From positions 1 through 14,698 of the forward strand of contig JAVBUB010000175.1 in assembly GCA_031555675.1 (NCBI GenBank): DNA of 14,698 bases. The letters are read 5' to 3'. Of this stretch, positions 13,977-14,698 are shown piece after piece (the first letter of the stretch is position 1; each line of letters begins with the position of its first letter). The translations under genes were made by a program, and so were the position numbers. The notes below the pieces were generated by a model. That model had not been told where the DNA came from and searched no databases. It saw only the letters and a program-made list of their open reading frames with translations. Origin of the DNA: JAISJU01 sp031555675. Lineage in GTDB: Bacteria > Bacteroidota > Bacteroidia > Bacteroidales > Paludibacteraceae.

Positions 13977-14698
13977 ATGAAAATAGCCATTATGAGTGCG
14001 ATGCATGAAGAACTGAATCGCATTATCAAAAATATAAATGTAAAAAATAAAATACGTATTGGAAATCGTACTTTCTATGAAGGTAAATTGAATGGATACG
14101 ATGTGGTAGCTGTTTTTTCACACTGGGGCAAAGTAGCTTCGGCCATGACCACAACTATTTTACTTACTACATTCAATGTAGACAAAGTTATTTTTACAGG
14201 AGTGGCCGGTGGCATTTTACCCGATCTGAATATTGGAGATATTGTTATTAGTAAAAACTTATTCCAGCACGATATGGATTCTTCGCCTATTATTCCAAGA
14301 TATGAAATTCCATTATTAAAAGAAAAAGAAATAAGAACTCCTGAAAGCGAAATAAAACGTGCTTTTGATGCTGCCAATAAAATGATTAATGATGACTTTA
14401 TGAATCATTTATCAGCGCTTGAATTACAAAAGTTCAACATCAAACAACCCAAAGTTGTTATCGGAGATATTGCCAGCGGAGACGAATTTGTATCTGAAGA
14501 ATCTACTAGAAGCAGAATAATAAATGACCTTCCTTCTGTTGTTTGTGTAGAAATGGAAGGAGCCGCAGTTGCACAAGTTTGTAATGATTTTGCTGTTCCT
14601 TTTGTTATCATACGCACTATTTCAGACAGCGCTAATGATAATTCCCATATAGACTTTCCCCTATTTATTGAAAACATTGCTAGCTTATATTCAGAAAA
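13977..14698 (+). CDS. mtnN: 5'-methylthioadenosine/S-adenosylhomocysteine nucleosidase (3' end off the window)
   Basis: ATG at 13977; 240 codons run without a stop to the right edge, so only the last few residues are missing. The enzyme removes adenine from MTA, SAH and 5'-deoxyadenosine, recycling methionine and relieving methyltransferase inhibition. Motifs: MKIAIMSAMHEEL with catalytic E12, FTGVAGGILPDLNIGDIVIS (73-92), VEMEGAAVAQVC (E192 and E194 contact the ribose), and RTISDSAN with D217, which protonates the adenine. Relative to the roughly 232-aa E. coli enzyme it carries extra residues around 118-160 (ESEIKRAFDAANKMINDDFM). It starts 11 bp after DUF554 with no terminator between them. 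Confidence 0.94.
   Translation, partial: MKIAIMSAMHEELNRIIKNINVKNKIRIGNRTFYEGKLNGYDVVAVFSHWGKVASAMTTTILLTTFNVDKVIFTGVAGGILPDLNIGDIVISKNLFQHDMDSSPIIPRYEIPLLKEKEIRTPESEIKRAFDAANKMINDDFMNHLSALELQKFNIKQPKVVIGDIASGDEFVSEESTRSRIINDLPSVVCVEMEGAAVAQVCNDFAVPFVIIRTISDSANDNSHIDFPLFIENIASLYSE

Noticed and set aside
1..14698. CRISPR arrays, tRNA or rRNA genes, insertion sequences, prophage or integrase genes.
   Set aside because: No regularly spaced repeats beyond the three TATAGGA copies, no cloverleaf or rRNA sequence, and no transposase or integrase motif was seen on either strand.

Overview
The window looks like chromosomal DNA of a Bacteroidota member, probably a Bacteroidales-type organism. The reasons are AT-rich sequence, the gene order hisG-hisD-hisC-hisB with the bifunctional HisB, a DUF3127 protein, the coaX / outer-membrane protein / lptC / CBS-transporter / ppiD neighbourhood, promoters of the TTTG...TAnnTTTG type, and the general lack of Shine-Dalgarno sites. 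No database search was possible; family names come from recognising motifs.

Left half (1-6906, all on the minus strand): one long histidine-biosynthesis transcription unit. It starts at a Bacteroidota-type promoter (6875-6906). A 15-codon leader ORF follows with four His codons in six positions (6809-6856), then a set of mutually exclusive hairpins ending in an 11-bp terminator stem (6740-6769). This is the layout of a classical ribosome-mediated attenuator, and I regard it as the most interesting element here. Downstream come a PaaI-like hotdog thioesterase, hisG (long form with regulatory domain), a wrecked GNAT acetyltransferase carrying a GC-rich repeat at its broken end, hisD, a RhuM-family DNA-binding-like protein, hisC, a DUF3127 OB-fold protein, a four-helix-bundle 'suffix' protein and hisB, which runs off the left edge. 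The his genes are therefore interleaved with five genes or relics that have no evident role in the pathway, yet they sit within a few bases of their neighbours and should share the His-responsive control.

Right half (about 6946-14698, all plus strand): coaX (type III pantothenate kinase), interrupted by a single in-frame TAA with all family motifs intact on both sides; an outer-membrane beta-barrel protein overlapping the coaX end; an LptC-like lipoprotein; a DUF21/CBS/CorC membrane protein; and a PpiD/SurA-like periplasmic chaperone with its own promoter and a strong terminator (13188-13219). A second small unit holds a DUF554 membrane protein and mtnN (MTA/SAH nucleosidase), which is cut by the right edge. 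The coaX-to-ppiD block is mostly about the cell envelope: LPS transport, barrel assembly and periplasmic folding.

Two genes are broken: the GNAT relic (truncated at its 5' end and frameshifted near its 3' end) and coaX (one nonsense codon). I see no tRNA, rRNA, CRISPR array, IS element or complete mobile element.
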